Counted from the stretch's first letter, positions 23,418-33,499 are shown. The stretch: 64,000 nucleotides of DNA from Salinivirga cyanobacteriivorans (GCF_001443605.1 NZ_CP013118.1:1995501-2059500); one strand, 5' to 3'. Notes: generated by a model not told the origin, from the letters alone. Translations and numbers: made by a program.

Positions 23418-25565
23418 ATGAAAGTAGCCATTATTTACAATAAAGACATCCAGGGGGTAATCAATACTTTTGGGATGCAAAGTAAGGAGTTCTACAATGA
23501 ACAAACCGTAAAAAAGGTAGCTCAAAGTCTTGAGCGGGCCGGCCATAACGTGGTAATACTTGATGGTAACAAAAAAATCATTGACCGGCTCGAGAGCTTT
23601 ATGCCCCGTGTACGAGAAGGGGAGCAAATGGGAATGGTCTTTAACATGGCTTACGGCATTCAGGGTGAAAGCCGTTACACGCACATTCCTTCAATGCTTG
23701 AAATGTTGGGCCTCCCATATGTAGGCTCATCACCATCGGGCCATGCCCTGGCACTTGATAAAGTACTGACAAAGGTAATTTGGAAGAACCACAATTTACC
23801 TACCCCTGAGTTCTGGGTTTTTAACAGCCACGATGATGATCTGACTGACGTAAAATATCCGGTAATTGTAAAACCAAAAATGGAGAGCGTGTCTTTCGGG
23901 CTACAAGTAGTCTGGAACGAAAAAAAGTTACGGGAAGCTATACAATTTATCGTATCAGAATTTAGTCAACAGGCACTGGTGGAGCAATTTATCAGAGGCA
24001 GAGAGTTTGCTGTAGGTATTTTAGGTAATGGGCAGGCTGAAACATTTCCAGTGTTAGAAATTGATTTAGGAGGCAACCCGGATGCTATACAAACAGTAAC
24101 CGATAAACAAAAAAAACCCAGACAGAAAATTTGTCCGGCCAACATTGCTAAGGATTTAACAATTAATATGCAACAGCTCAGCCTTGATGCCTTCCATGCA
24201 TTGAACCTGCGTGATTTTTCAAGGGTCGACATTCGTCTTGACGACCAAAACAACATCTATTTGCTCGAAATCAATTCCATGGCAAGTCTGGGAGAAAATG
24301 GATCTTACCCCACAGCTGCAAGAGCTGCCGGATATAAATTTGACGGACTGGTCAATAAAATTCTGGATGTAGCCGCTGTAAGATATTTTTCCAATACCAT
24401 CATGCTCCAGCTGCCCGGAGAAGAACAAAAAGGGAAACTACCCCTACAGGCTCGAATGCGAACTTTTCTAAAAACACGGCAAGACCAAACTGAATTATTA
24501 CTAAAAAAACTGGTAGATACAAATTGCCATGTGCGCAATGTAAAAGGGGTTAATCATTGCAGCCAAATAATAAGCAATGAGCTAAGCAGCCTAGGTTTTA
24601 GCCACGAAGTTTATACACAACTCGAAGTAGGCAACATACTTTATTGTTCTAATGCTGTAAACCAACCTGTAGATTACCTTATTTTATTACCAATAGACAA
24701 CACCATTAAATTATCCAATCACGAAAACTATAGTGAAAATGAACAATATCTTGAAGGAACAGGTATATGGGAAAGTAAAGGTGGTGCAGTCATTTTAATT
24801 TCCGCTCTACAGGTATTACGTTTTACCAGAAATCTAAAAAAAATCAAAATTGGGGTTTTATTGACCACAGACTCTTCTCTGGATGGTCGTTACTCCAGAA
24901 ATATAATCAGGCGAAAAGCGGATGCAGCTTCAAGGATAATAGCCATGAGCGGATCTTCAAAAAATTGCGGGCTTGTATTGTCAAGGTCCGGCTCAGCATC
25001 TTACCGCATGGAATCAAGACTTGTGAATAAAGTATCGCCTGCACATGTATCTTCAATGGCCATGAATTTTAATAAAACAATTGCTGCCATTACAGATATT
25101 TCCAAGAATGATCCTGAAAATGTCATTGCACCTTACGAAATTGATTTCAGGAGTAATATTTTCAAAATTAATGCTCACGGCTCAGCCGGGTTAAGTGTGC
25201 GCTTCAATTCGAATGAAACACTAGGTACTATAGAACAAAAAATTAAAAAAATAATTAGTTTACAAAAACGCAACAGCGCGTACCAAACCCAATTTGAGGG
25301 CGGACAGCGCAGACCAGCCATGATTGCCACCAAAGAAAGTCTGGCATTTTATGAACAAATAAAAGCCATAGCAGATAAAATTGATGTTAATATTACCAAG
25401 GAACATCGCTGGAGCTCGTCAGACATTTGCCACATACCAGCACACAAACCTAAAATAGATGCTATGGGACCTATAGGGGAATTCCTACATAATAACAACG
25501 AGCGCATTGTTAGACACAGCCTTAATGAGCGGGCTCTACTTATGGCAATGGTGTTAAAAAAATAG
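23418..25565 (+). CDS. ATP-grasp ligase (D-Ala-D-Ala ligase-like) fused to a degenerate M20 peptidase-like domain
   Basis: This 715-residue protein has two parts. Residues 1 to ~330 form a Ddl-like ATP-grasp enzyme, with NMAYGIQGESRYTHIP, LPYVGSSP, the ATP-binding VIVKPKMES, LVEQFIRGREF and the metal-binding LLEINSMASLGENGSYP. This class joins a carboxylate to an amine using ATP. Residues ~370-715 follow the M20 metallopeptidase pattern. KGG is kept in GIWESKGGA, the dimerisation-domain RFNSNETL is present, and the tail has SSDICHIPAHKPKIDAMGPIGEFLHNNNERI. The usual metal ligands are mostly lost: H-x-D is replaced by LLPIDN, the KGG-preceding Asp by Glu, and the Glu-Glu pair by TDSSLDG. Only the last His is retained. 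It likely binds a peptide without hydrolysing it. The product is unknown. It forms a unit with the amidotransferase 2 nt upstream. Confidence 0.8.
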   Translation: MKVAIIYNKDIQGVINTFGMQSKEFYNEQTVKKVAQSLERAGHNVVILDGNKKIIDRLESFMPRVREGEQMGMVFNMAYGIQGESRYTHIPSMLEMLGLPYVGSSPSGHALALDKVLTKVIWKNHNLPTPEFWVFNSHDDDLTDVKYPVIVKPKMESVSFGLQVVWNEKKLREAIQFIVSEFSQQALVEQFIRGREFAVGILGNGQAETFPVLEIDLGGNPDAIQTVTDKQKKPRQKICPANIAKDLTINMQQLSLDAFHALNLRDFSRVDIRLDDQNNIYLLEINSMASLGENGSYPTAARAAGYKFDGLVNKILDVAAVRYFSNTIMLQLPGEEQKGKLPLQARMRTFLKTRQDQTELLLKKLVDTNCHVRNVKGVNHCSQIISNELSSLGFSHEVYTQLEVGNILYCSNAVNQPVDYLILLPIDNTIKLSNHENYSENEQYLEGTGIWESKGGAVILISALQVLRFTRNLKKIKIGVLLTTDSSLDGRYSRNIIRRKADAASRIIAMSGSSKNCGLVLSRSGSASYRMESRLVNKVSPAHVSSMAMNFNKTIAAITDISKNDPENVIAPYEIDFRSNIFKINAHGSAGLSVRFNSNETLGTIEQKIKKIISLQKRNSAYQTQFEGGQRRPAMIATKESLAFYEQIKAIADKIDVNITKEHRWSSSDICHIPAHKPKIDAMGPIGEFLHNNNERIVRHSLNERALLMAMVLKK

Positions 25566-25568
25566 GAG

Positions 25569-25610
25569 ACAGAGCACATGAAACAAAATTTCATCATGTG
25601 CTCTGTTTTC
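25569..25610. terminator. Bidirectional terminator between convergent genes
   Basis: The perfect 13-bp arms ACAGAGCACATGA and TCATGTGCTCTGT enclose a 12-nt loop, with TTTT on the + side and A/T-rich flanks on the other. It serves the ATP-grasp gene and probably the convergent gene at 25625-26656. Confidence 0.85.
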
Positions 25611-25624
25611 CATTTCAAACAAAT

Positions 25625-26656
25625 TTAAACATCTTTAAAATCAGGCGTATTTTTCATTTCATTATACTTTTTTATACGCTTCTGATCAATTTGATCACCA
25701 TTCCTGAAAAATGGCTTTGCATCAAACCTTTTGTCAATGGACTGTATTCGGTCCAGATAGCCTTGCGCTTTGCGGTAATCTCTAAGCAAAAAACTTGTGT
25801 TGGCCAGGTTTAAAAGCGCATAGCATGTGATTTCTTTATTTACGCGCGATTTGCGCTTATTAAGATTAGATTCTTTCAGGGCTTTGGCCCATATCTGTCG
25901 TGCTGGTGTAATAGCCTTTTTATAGGCTGGCAGGTCTTTCTCTTTTATAAAAGCTTGCGTGGCTTTAAATGCTATTTCCCGGGCACTGTTAAAGTCTGAA
26001 TAATCGAAACGTTTAAATTTATCAACTGTGTAAAATTTAATTGTTCTGTTGGCATTATAAAGCATAAACTCGTCATTAATCCGGTCGTTTATGGTTTCGT
26101 TTAAAACTTGCTGTACAACTTCTTCAACTTTTTTATCAAGTGCCCAACTTTCCATTTTTGATTTAGCCTCTAACTCGGTTCCGCCGGTTTCCTGCGCCAT
26201 TACATTCTTTACAATTTTACCTGAATAGTATTTATGCTGCTCATATTTACCATTGTCATCATTGGCTTTTTTGCCTGACAGCACATAATCTACCTTATAC
26301 TGAATATTTGATTTGGCCACAAAAGTTGTATACCCACGGGTAATTTTAGTGGTTTTTATTGGTGAGGTTTTCACTTTGTTCAAAACAATTTCAATTTCAA
26401 TACAATCTTTCGGGTTATTGGCCCCTGCCTTTCTCTCCAAACCATTTAAATCGAGATTTAAATTGTAGTTTTTTGCATCTAACGAGGGGTGTCCCGGCGC
26501 CACCGTCACATCAACTGAATAGCATTTAAATCGGGGTGGGATTGGTTTTGCGGGGTAATGTTTAATTTGATAGTCCAGATCTTTTGAACTAATACGTTGC
26601 CCCATCATCATTGAGGTTAAAAATGCGAAAATCAATAATAAGCTTACTCGTTTCAT
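25625..26656 (-). CDS. Secreted protein of unknown function, TPR-like C-terminus
   Basis: This 343-residue protein has a signal peptide (1-19, cleavage near MMG-QR), a beta-rich N-terminal domain with an YSVDVTVAPG-type strand (~25-190) and an alpha-helical C-terminal half. Its final part, YALLNLANTSFLLRDYRKAQGYLDRI (as separate helices), resembles a single tetratricopeptide unit. I do not recognise a named family. It is convergent with the amidotransferase/ATP-grasp pair and stands alone. The lack of a lipobox or T9SS tail suggests it is periplasmic. Confidence 0.75.
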   Translation of the reverse strand: MKRVSLLLIFAFLTSMMMGQRISSKDLDYQIKHYPAKPIPPRFKCYSVDVTVAPGHPSLDAKNYNLNLDLNGLERKAGANNPKDCIEIEIVLNKVKTSPIKTTKITRGYTTFVAKSNIQYKVDYVLSGKKANDDNGKYEQHKYYSGKIVKNVMAQETGGTELEAKSKMESWALDKKVEEVVQQVLNETINDRINDEFMLYNANRTIKFYTVDKFKRFDYSDFNSAREIAFKATQAFIKEKDLPAYKKAITPARQIWAKALKESNLNKRKSRVNKEITCYALLNLANTSFLLRDYRKAQGYLDRIQSIDKRFDAKPFFRNGDQIDQKRIKKYNEMKNTPDFKDV

Positions 26657-26704
26657 AATTGTTGTTTTTGTTTTTATAATAAATTAAGAAAAATGTGATC
26701 GAAA

Positions 26705-28033
26705 CTAAACAGGCCACTGCTCAAAATCAATACCTCTAATATCACGAAACAATTGCACTGCGTAAATATCAGTCATTCCACTAATAAAGTCCAGCACATA
26801 ACGCAGGCGGTTATACAAATCTCCTTCACGCACCTCAAATTGCGCCGGAATCAACGATAACAATTGCTGGCTGTATGATGCTTCAGGGTTCATTGCGGCA
26901 CCCACAAACTCTTCAAGCAATGTTCCCAGCACATGATAGCCAGCGAGTTGTATTTTAACTACAGAACGATGATTATAGATTTTCTCGACGCTCACTTTTT
27001 TACAGCGTTTCATATTTTCCCTCAGATAATCTGGCAGATGTTTGTACAAGGGATCCTGAAAGGTGCCGTTCATAATCGCATCGTAATTTTCCACAAATAC
27101 ATCGGCACTGGCGTTGACGAGTTTATTAATTATTGAAGCCCGGAGAAAGGAAATCAGTTCATTCTTATCCGTAACCTCTTTTTGTACCTCTTCAAACTTT
27201 TGTTTCAATGATTCATCAGCCTCATAAAAAGGAGCGAGATATCGTATAATTTCCTCATAGCTGAGAATTTTTAATCTGTGCGCATCTTCCATATCCATCA
27301 GCAAATAAGAGATGTCATCTGCTGCCTCTACCAGAAACACCAGGGGATGTCGATTAAAAGATCCGTCAGCCTGAAGATTTAAACCTGTTTGCCGGGCTAC
27401 TTCCTGAAAGTTTTTTTGCTCTGTACTAAAAAAACCATATTTGTTTCCCTGCGAATGGGTTGACGCGTACGGATACTTGATCACAGAAGCCAATGTGGCA
27501 TAAGTGGTTACAAAACCACCTTTCCTCCTGCCTTTAAATTGATGGGTAAGCAAACGCAAAACATTGGCATTGCCTTCAAAATATGTAAGATCTTTCCATT
27601 GTTGCTCATCAAACTCCTGCTTTAAAGCCTGACCTTTTCCATCGCGAAAAAAACGCGATAAAGCATCTTCACCGGAATGACCAAATGGAGGGTTGCCCAT
27701 ATCGTGACACAAACATGCCGTAGATACAATAGTAGGAAGCTCCTCAAGCAGGTGCGAAGAGGGTCCATCATCAATACTCATTAAATAATTCGCAACCTTT
27801 CTGCCTAAAGACCTTCCTACACTGGCAACCTCTAAACTATGTGTAAGCCGGTTATGTACATATACAGATCCCGGCAATGGAAAAACCTGTGTTTTATTTT
27901 GCAACCTTCTGAATGCCGGAGCAAAAATTATACGATCATAATCACGCTGAAACTGAGATCTTATCTCAACAGGATCTAACTGACGTGTATCCTGCCCGAA
28001 ACGATTCGCATTTAATAATTTACTCCAATTCAT
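26705..28033 (-). CDS. dgt: Deoxyguanosinetriphosphate triphosphohydrolase
   Basis: This 442-residue HD-domain enzyme hydrolyses dGTP (or other dNTPs) to the nucleoside and tripolyphosphate, controlling dNTP pools. The metal-binding HD signature is split as usual: RLTHSLEVA (His), CHDMGNPPFGHSGE (His-Asp) and VEAADDISYLLMD (Asp). The N-terminal DYDRIIFAPAFRRLQNKTQVF motif is the conserved dGTPase stretch. The length fits the dGTPase family. It is monocistronic, with a TAnnTTTG element upstream. Confidence 0.95.
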   Translation of the reverse strand: MNWSKLLNANRFGQDTRQLDPVEIRSQFQRDYDRIIFAPAFRRLQNKTQVFPLPGSVYVHNRLTHSLEVASVGRSLGRKVANYLMSIDDGPSSHLLEELPTIVSTACLCHDMGNPPFGHSGEDALSRFFRDGKGQALKQEFDEQQWKDLTYFEGNANVLRLLTHQFKGRRKGGFVTTYATLASVIKYPYASTHSQGNKYGFFSTEQKNFQEVARQTGLNLQADGSFNRHPLVFLVEAADDISYLLMDMEDAHRLKILSYEEIIRYLAPFYEADESLKQKFEEVQKEVTDKNELISFLRASIINKLVNASADVFVENYDAIMNGTFQDPLYKHLPDYLRENMKRCKKVSVEKIYNHRSVVKIQLAGYHVLGTLLEEFVGAAMNPEASYSQQLLSLIPAQFEVREGDLYNRLRYVLDFISGMTDIYAVQLFRDIRGIDFEQWPV

Positions 28034-28059
28034 ATATGATTCTTTATGCTGCGAACTTA

Positions 28060-28067
28060 CAAAAATA
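28060..28067 (-). promoter_or_regulatory. Bacteroidota -7 element upstream of dgt
   Basis: The minus strand reads TATTTTTG, matching TAnnTTTG, 27 nt upstream of the dgt ATG. The rest of the 321-nt gap 28034-28354 shows only a one-mismatch element (TATCTTTA at 28304-28311) facing the C25 protease gene. Confidence 0.45.
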
Positions 28068-28354
28068 AAAAGAAAACCTCAGTCCAACTCTACAAATAAA
28101 ATCGTATCTTTTGAAACTCCGACCAAGGAAATCACCTGTTAGGATGAAGCTATGAGCCAAAAAAGGATGATTTACTTTATCGAATTCGCAAGCATCCTGT
28201 AATTATTCAATATTTATGCTTGCGGATTTTGGGTGAAACCTATTGCAGGAACCTTTTTCTGAAAATATTCAATACGCAAAGCATTAAATATGATAAACTT
28301 TTCTATCTTTATCAGCGAATTAAGCTATGAGAATCCAAATAAAAACATTTCACT

Positions 28355-31300
28355 ATGAGAAATTTCTTCCTAAAGACAACCTTAATGGTGTCTTTCCTAA
28401 CTTTGTGTGCCCTTTTTCTTCAGGGCCAAAAATTTGAATATGCAGATGGTTGGGGCAAACAGGGCCTGACTATCGAGCAACAAAAAATAGATGGAATAAC
28501 ATTTAACTATTCCATAAAAAAGTTTGCGTTTACAGACCAACAAATTAAGGGTGAAGTACTAAAAGTAGTGCAGTTACCCGGCAACATGCTTCCGAATGAT
28601 GCCGGAATGCCCAACTTACCGGGCGAGAGTAAAATGGTAGCCATTCCCCTTGGTGCAAAACCAAAACTCAAAGTTACAGACTTTAAAGTTGAAACCATTG
28701 AGAATGTAGCCATTGCGCCTGCTCCAGTCATTCCACTGGACACAGATGAAAAGCCAATGGTTTATGAAAAAAATGAAAAAGTTTATTCTGCAGACCGGTT
28801 TTATCCTGCAGATCCTTTTCAAATCTCTGAATCCATAAAAATAAGAGGCGTAAATGCTATAACGCTTGGAATCACACCTTTTCAATATAACCCGGTTACA
28901 AAGGTTTTAAAAATTTACCGCGACATAAAACTGGAAATAGCATTTGAAGGTGGAAATGGAAAACTCAGTGAAGCCAAATACAGAAGCCGTTATTGGGAAT
29001 CGATTCTTCAACAAAATATCATCAATTATAACGCTTTACCGAAAATAGATTTTGCTAAGCAAAACACACCCAGCAAAGATGGCGAAGCAGATTATGTGAT
29101 CCTGACTATTGACGACCCTGACTTTATAGCCAAAGCTAATGAAATTGCTGAATTCAGAAGAAAACAGGGAATTTCGAGTATGGTCATCACTACAACAGAT
29201 GTGGGAGGCAATACAGTTACAGCTATTGAAGACTGGGTAGACAATGCCTACAACAACTGGACAAACCCACCTGAAGCGTTCCTGCTACTCGGAGATTACA
29301 GTACCGGTTCAGATGGAATCATATCACATTTGTATGAACACCCGGCTTCTGGGTGGGGCTACCCGGATTTCGCCTCTGACAACCGCTATGCCGATGTGGA
29401 TGGAGATGAGCTCCCCGACATTGTATTTGCCAGAATTACTGCAGAAAACACTGATCAGCTCAACACCATGGTATCAAAATTTATGGATTATGAGCAAAAC
29501 CCACCGACAGATGCCGGTTTTTACGACAACCCTATTACAGCCTTAGGGTGGCAAACAGAGCGTTGGTTCCAGATCTGTTCAGAAGTAGTAGGCGGATTTT
29601 GGAATAACGAACTTGGGAAAAACACAGTCAGAATTAATGCTGTGTACGAAGGTAGCCCTGCATCTGATCCATGGTCAACTGCCACAAATACGGAAACTGT
29701 AATGAACTATTTCGGACCAAACGGACTGAATTATTTGCCTGAAACCCCCGGGGAACTTGGTGCATGGACAGGCGGAACAGCAGGAGATGTGGCCAATGCC
29801 ATAAATAATGGAGCATTTATGCTACAACACCGCGACCATGGTGCATATTATGGTTGGGGCGAACCTGCATTTCAGACCGGCAACATCAGTTCCTTAACAA
29901 ACGTGGACAATAAATTACCATTTATTTTCTCCATAAACTGTCAAACAGGCGCTTACCACAATCCCGAAGAAGACCCCACATTTACTGAAGCATTGCACCG
30001 TTACACTTATAACGGTCAAAACAGCGGGGCCTTAGGGTTAATTGCAGCTACAGAAGTATCCTATTCATTTGTAAACGATGTTTATGTTTGGGGACTATTT
30101 GACAACATGTGGCCAAATTTTATGCCCGATGAAACAGCTGAATTCCCTGCCGGTTTTGTATATCCGGCCTTTGGAAATACGGCGGGTAAATATTTCCTTG
30201 AACAATCATCGTGGCCATACAACACAGACAACAAGCAGGTAACGCACAGGCTATTTCATCATCACGGCGATGCTTATCTGAACGTATACACTGAAGTACC
30301 CCAGGAACTGACTGTAAACACTCCTGACTCACATGTATTTGGAAGCAGCACAATTGATATATCTGCAGATGAAGGTGCTACAATAGCAGTAACCTACTTC
30401 AATGAAAACACACAACAAACGGATATTCTGGGTACTGCAATAAGCACAGGAGGGACAACCACAATAAATCTCTCAGAGGTGCCCAATCCGGGAACTGAGA
30501 TGCTCATAACCATCACAAAACAAAATTATTTCCGTCACACATCAACTGTTACTGTAATTGCCCCATCCGGGCCATACGACGTGGTTGATAGTTTCACTAT
30601 AAACGATGGTGAAAACAACGCTGCAGATTTTGGCGAAACATTTAACCTGGATATCAGCATCAAAAACGTAGGGGTCGACCTTTCTGAAAACGTAGAAGTT
30701 ACACTTACCACTGAAGATACCAATGTAATTTCACTTACCAATGCCAGCAATGTGAGCTATGGCGATATTCAGCCAGATTCTATTGAAACAAGCAACGGTA
30801 GTTTTACTGTAGAGCTGGGCAACAACATACCTGATGAAACCACCATAAGCTTTGATGCAGTAATTACCGATGCAGCAACTAAAAGCACTTATGAGGGTAG
30901 TCTTTCATTTAAGGTTAATGCTCCTGTAATAACCATCGGTACTATGATTATAGATGATGCTGCAGGGAACGGCGATGCAATTCTCGATCCGGGCGAAACC
31001 GCTGATATCGTAATTCCGGTTACCAACATAGGTCACGCAGATGTAACAAATGTAATTGGAAACATTACTTCATCAAGCACAAACATTACCATAAATTCAG
31101 CCACAACAAGTCCGGTTGAACTCACTACAGAAGGAACTGAAAACCTGATTTTTAATGTAACAGCTGATGCGGCTACACCTGATGGCACTCCTGTAAACAT
31201 TGATTTTAATGTTGATGCAGGCGCTGAGGGACAATACGCTGCAACAGAAACAAAATCGCTGGTTATCGGGTTCGTTCCCGAATATTGCGATGCAGGTTCT

Positions 31301-33484
31301 GACGGTCAAAGCGATGAACATATTTCAAGAGTTCAATTTGTAGACATTGACAATACATCTGGCGCATCAAGCTACACCGATTACACAGATATGTCGACAG
31401 ATGTTTTTGTAAACGAATCGTACCCCATTACTATTACAAACGGAGAACATTGGAGCGGCGACGAAATGGGTTGCTGGGTCGACTGGAATTACGATGGCGA
31501 CTTCGATGATGCCAATGAAAACATATCTATCAACTACTCAGATCCAGATGGCACGGGCACCATCACCATACCCGCCGATGTACATATTGGTATGCTAACT
31601 ATGCGTGTAAGAGTTAAATACTCTTCGGGCGATCTTACACCCTGTGGCAATACCAGTTATGGAGAGGTAGAGGATTACACCATCAATGTAATTTCTCCGA
31701 ATATTTATGCCGGCGAAGCAAGTGCTAATCCATTAGAAATATGTAGTTCAGGAACCACCACACTTAATATTACCGGCTGGATTGGCGATAGCCTCCAGTG
31801 GCAGCAATCGGAAAATGGCACCACCTGGACAGACATTACCGATGCCACAACAGAAAGCTACACCACTACAACGTTTACTGAGAGCCGCTATTTCAGAGCT
31901 GAAATATATGCTGAAGGAGAAAACCCTGTAACTACCGATGTGCTCTTTGTAGAGATATTCGAAACCCCGGTTGCAGGCACAGCTACCTCCAACACTAATG
32001 AAATATGTGGCGGCGAATCTGTAGAGCTCAGTCTCGAAGGTAGTACCGGCAATATCCAGTGGCAAAGTTCAACTGACGAGGCAAACTGGACCAACATAAA
32101 TGGAGCAGTTACAACACCATACACAACCACTGCGCTTACAGGTGATATTTATTTCAGAGCACAGGTAAGCAATGGAGTTTGCACTGCTGTTAATTCCAAC
32201 AGCTCCTTTGTTACTGTTAATGAATCGCCCGATGGTGGAACAGTTACAGCTGAAAATACAGCGATTTGTGAAGGCGAAGCAACCATCATTAGTTTAGCGG
32301 GCCATGTCGGCACAATACAATGGCAGAAGTCGACTGACCAGGAATCCTGGACAGACATCACAGATGCCACAAGTGAGACATATACAACCGAAGCACTGAC
32401 AGAGGACACTTATTACCAGGCAGTATTGTCAACGGCCAGCTGTGGCACCGCCACCTCAAACACCGTTATGATTGACACTTACGCACCATTGGCAGCCGGT
32501 TCAGCGGAGAGCAACACAAATGAAATATGCGCCGGCGAAACAGTTGATTTAAACCTAAGCGGTTATAGTGGTAACATACAGTGGCAAAAATCTGATGATG
32601 GCAGCAGTTGGTTAAATATCTATGGAGCTACAGACGAAACTTATAGCTCTAATGCATTATCGAGCGACAGATATTTCAGAGCAAGGGTGTCAAATGCGGG
32701 ATGTGGTGAAGTCTATTCCAACGAATTGTTAATTACTGTTAATCCGCTTGCTGAAACTGGCACAATAACCTCAGATGAAACTTCTGTTTGTGAGGGCAGT
32801 ACCATTACGTTAAACACATCAGATTACCTGGGTACTATGCAATGGCAAGTATCTGACGATAACACAGAATGGACCAACCTGGATGGTGCAACAGCTGATA
32901 ATTACACATCAGAAGTGCTCACAACATCATGCTTTTTCCGCTTGATGGCGACTAATGGTTGTGGCGATGTATATTCGGAACCACTGGAGATAAGTGTATT
33001 TGCCAACCCAATATCTGCTTTCACATACGAGACCGATAGTCTGGACATTATATTAACTAATGAATCTGAAAATGCAGATGGTTACACCTGGGACTTCGGT
33101 GACGGCGCAGGCACATCAACAGCAACCAACCCTGTATACACTTATGCTGCTGCAGGCAACTACACGGTAGCCCTTTCAGCGTCTAACGGAATATGTCCGG
33201 ACAGTCAATGGAGCGAAGAAGTTAACATTTCAGGCACCGGAATTGATGATTTGGCAAAACTGGGCATTGAGATATTCCCCAACCCAACCAATGGAATATT
33301 TAACGTAACAGTTGAGGCTAAAGCAACCATCACCATTATGAACAATACCGGTAAAATTGTACATCAGGAATTAATTAATAATACAACCACAGAGGTTGAC
33401 ATCAAGTCGCTTCCGGATGGTTATTACATCATAAGATTCCTTACCGGAGATCAAATGGCTTACAAGAAAATTATTAAACAGTAA
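28355..33484 (+). CDS. Gingipain-like C25 cysteine protease with GEVED, five Ig-like repeats, PKD and T9SS sorting domain
   Basis: This 1709-residue cell-surface protease has a signal peptide (1-24), a propeptide-like region (~25-245) and a C25 caspase-like catalytic domain (~245-620) with LLLGDYS. The His/Cys dyad is His495 (RDHG) and Cys529 (SINCQTG). CARDB-like beta domains follow (~640-970), then a GEVED domain (~975-1115, ending YGEVEDYTINV). Five ~86-residue Ig-like repeats come next (~1120-1550), each with an EIC-x-G start and IQWQ-x-S-x-D-x-x-W-x-x-I core. A PKD domain (YTWDFGDGAGTSTATNP) and a T9SS type A sorting tail (IEIFPNPTNGIFNV ... KKIIKQ) complete it. The modules suggest surface anchoring with adhesive or polysaccharide/protein-binding extensions. 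It is monocistronic, with a strong terminator. Confidence 0.9.
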   Translation: MRNFFLKTTLMVSFLTLCALFLQGQKFEYADGWGKQGLTIEQQKIDGITFNYSIKKFAFTDQQIKGEVLKVVQLPGNMLPNDAGMPNLPGESKMVAIPLGAKPKLKVTDFKVETIENVAIAPAPVIPLDTDEKPMVYEKNEKVYSADRFYPADPFQISESIKIRGVNAITLGITPFQYNPVTKVLKIYRDIKLEIAFEGGNGKLSEAKYRSRYWESILQQNIINYNALPKIDFAKQNTPSKDGEADYVILTIDDPDFIAKANEIAEFRRKQGISSMVITTTDVGGNTVTAIEDWVDNAYNNWTNPPEAFLLLGDYSTGSDGIISHLYEHPASGWGYPDFASDNRYADVDGDELPDIVFARITAENTDQLNTMVSKFMDYEQNPPTDAGFYDNPITALGWQTERWFQICSEVVGGFWNNELGKNTVRINAVYEGSPASDPWSTATNTETVMNYFGPNGLNYLPETPGELGAWTGGTAGDVANAINNGAFMLQHRDHGAYYGWGEPAFQTGNISSLTNVDNKLPFIFSINCQTGAYHNPEEDPTFTEALHRYTYNGQNSGALGLIAATEVSYSFVNDVYVWGLFDNMWPNFMPDETAEFPAGFVYPAFGNTAGKYFLEQSSWPYNTDNKQVTHRLFHHHGDAYLNVYTEVPQELTVNTPDSHVFGSSTIDISADEGATIAVTYFNENTQQTDILGTAISTGGTTTINLSEVPNPGTEMLITITKQNYFRHTSTVTVIAPSGPYDVVDSFTINDGENNAADFGETFNLDISIKNVGVDLSENVEVTLTTEDTNVISLTNASNVSYGDIQPDSIETSNGSFTVELGNNIPDETTISFDAVITDAATKSTYEGSLSFKVNAPVITIGTMIIDDAAGNGDAILDPGETADIVIPVTNIGHADVTNVIGNITSSSTNITINSATTSPVELTTEGTENLIFNVTADAATPDGTPVNIDFNVDAGAEGQYAATETKSLVIGFVPEYCDAGSDGQSDEHISRVQFVDIDNTSGASSYTDYTDMSTDVFVNESYPITITNGEHWSGDEMGCWVDWNYDGDFDDANENISINYSDPDGTGTITIPADVHIGMLTMRVRVKYSSGDLTPCGNTSYGEVEDYTINVISPNIYAGEASANPLEICSSGTTTLNITGWIGDSLQWQQSENGTTWTDITDATTESYTTTTFTESRYFRAEIYAEGENPVTTDVLFVEIFETPVAGTATSNTNEICGGESVELSLEGSTGNIQWQSSTDEANWTNINGAVTTPYTTTALTGDIYFRAQVSNGVCTAVNSNSSFVTVNESPDGGTVTAENTAICEGEATIISLAGHVGTIQWQKSTDQESWTDITDATSETYTTEALTEDTYYQAVLSTASCGTATSNTVMIDTYAPLAAGSAESNTNEICAGETVDLNLSGYSGNIQWQKSDDGSSWLNIYGATDETYSSNALSSDRYFRARVSNAGCGEVYSNELLITVNPLAETGTITSDETSVCEGSTITLNTSDYLGTMQWQVSDDNTEWTNLDGATADNYTSEVLTTSCFFRLMATNGCGDVYSEPLEISVFANPISAFTYETDSLDIILTNESENADGYTWDFGDGAGTSTATNPVYTYAAAGNYTVALSASNGICPDSQWSEEVNISGTGIDDLAKLGIEIFPNPTNGIFNVTVEAKATITIMNNTGKIVHQELINNTTTEVDIKSLPDGYYIIRFLTGDQMAYKKIIKQ
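31712..33010 (+). repeat. Five tandem Ig-like domain repeats within the C25 protease gene
   Basis: Five protein repeats of about 86 residues start G-x-x-x-x-x-x-EIC, then carry an L-x-L strand, QWQ-x-S, W-x-x-I/L-x-GAT and a YFRA-type strand, ending before the PKD domain. Repeats 2 and 4 share SNTNEIC-x-GE, and repeats 2 and 4 share GNIQWQ. Divergence at DNA level is substantial, so this is not a recent expansion. Confidence 0.85.
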
Positions 33485-33499
33485 AAAAGCCTATAAATC

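Noticed and set aside
31712-33010. Possible CRISPR-like or DNA tandem repeat
   Set aside because: The repetition is at protein domain level (86-residue Ig-like units) with diverged DNA and no short spacers.
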